Shown here: one piece after another, positions 51,150-51,431 of the stretch
Layout of the letters: the number at the start of each line of letters is the position of its first letter
Numbering within the stretch: the first letter of the stretch is position 1
DNA from: Bianquea renquensis
GTDB lineage: Bacteria > Bacillota > Clostridia > Lachnospirales > Bianqueaceae
DNA: 51,431 nt
Reading direction: 5' to 3'
NCBI RefSeq assembly: GCF_014384895.1
Contig: NZ_JACRSQ010000022.1
Coordinates: forward strand, 1-51,431
The notes under the pieces: model-generated
Told to the model about the DNA's origin: nothing
The model's database searches: none
Seen by the model: the letters and a program-made list of their open reading frames with translations, nothing else
Translations under genes and position numbers: made by a program

Positions 51150-51431
51150 TCATGAAAGGGTAAAATCTGGCATGTGGATACAACTGCTATCCAAGAATAT
51201 GAAAGAATAAAATCCTCAGAAATAGAAGTAAGTGAAGGAATGGGCTCAGTGGATATAAAGCGGAATCGATTTTCCCGTAAATTCCCAAAGTAAGTCCCAC
51301 AGAGGAAACAGAGATGGAGTTACTATGAGAAACGTAGTGGAAATAAGCCTGGGAAAGCTAAAAAAGAGGCAGAAATAAGTGGAAACAGAGACAGAAAAAG
51401 AGGAAAAGGGATTGCAAACTGTAAAAAAGGG
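51150..51431 (+). pseudogene. Decayed coding sequence at window end
   Basis: The plus frame from ~51156 reads KGKIWHVDTTAIQEYERIK, runs to TAA at 51291 and then continues in the same frame, rich in Lys and Arg, to the window edge (QRWSYYEKRSGNKPGKAKK in part). The single in-frame stop and the basic composition suggest a broken DNA-binding or transposase gene. The family is not recognised. Confidence 0.3.

Overview
The window reads as chromosome of an anaerobic low-to-mid GC Firmicute of the class Clostridia. The signs are a leucine T-box leader, a CIRCE heat-shock operator, AGGAGG-type ribosome binding sites, a giant 2-hydroxyacyl-CoA dehydratase activase-type protein, a DUF5721 protein and an intramembrane-sensing histidine kinase. 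The genus cannot be told from sequence alone. No rRNA, tRNA or CRISPR array was seen.

Layout. 1-8320: a small Cys-rich protein, a YfhO-type membrane protein, a response regulator/histidine kinase pair, and an ABC exporter whose promoter carries three GTCAC repeats that look like the regulator's binding site. 8377-9069: two tandem XRE regulators on the minus strand. 9358-13659: T-box leader, leuS and a divergent LeuA-family enzyme. 13660-14111: non-coding-looking stretch with several strong hairpins and a short ORF interrupted by TGA. 14112-16367: two tandem paralogous regulators with a C-terminal winged helix and matching promoters. 16546-19235: a fused ThrE-type exporter and, divergently, glyA.

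19348-35929 is the centre of interest: one operon-like run of twelve genes, all on the plus strand, from a consensus promoter with two copies of an interrupted palindrome to a strong terminator. It encodes a free-standing condensation domain, a saccharopine-dehydrogenase-like reductase, an SDR, a Cy-A-PCP-Cy-A-PCP NRPS whose two A domains both carry a cysteine code, a type II thioesterase, an ACP, a ketosynthase, a shortened ketosynthase-like partner, a two-gene ABC exporter, a free PCP and a second thioesterase with Cys in place of the catalytic Ser. The inferred product is an acyl (possibly amidated) bis-thiazoline/thiazolidine compound that is exported. The starter and final structure are not determined here. 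No acyltransferase, phosphopantetheinyl transferase or siderophore receptor gene is present in the window.

35955-39476 (minus strand): alpha/beta hydrolase and htpG (one operon, HrcA/CIRCE control), then a DUF5721 protein. 39585-47150 (plus): the 1438-residue activase/dehydratase-like protein with a structured leader, a 54-residue Gln/Asn-rich protein, a zinc-dependent phospholipase C-like protein, a RbsD/FucU protein, a HAD hydrolase and a tyrosine phosphatase. 47151-51431 is more AT-rich and looks acquired: a pair of ABC exporter half-transporters, the first with an apparent one-base frameshift near its start, followed by decayed mobile-element sequence including an IS30-type transposase fragment.
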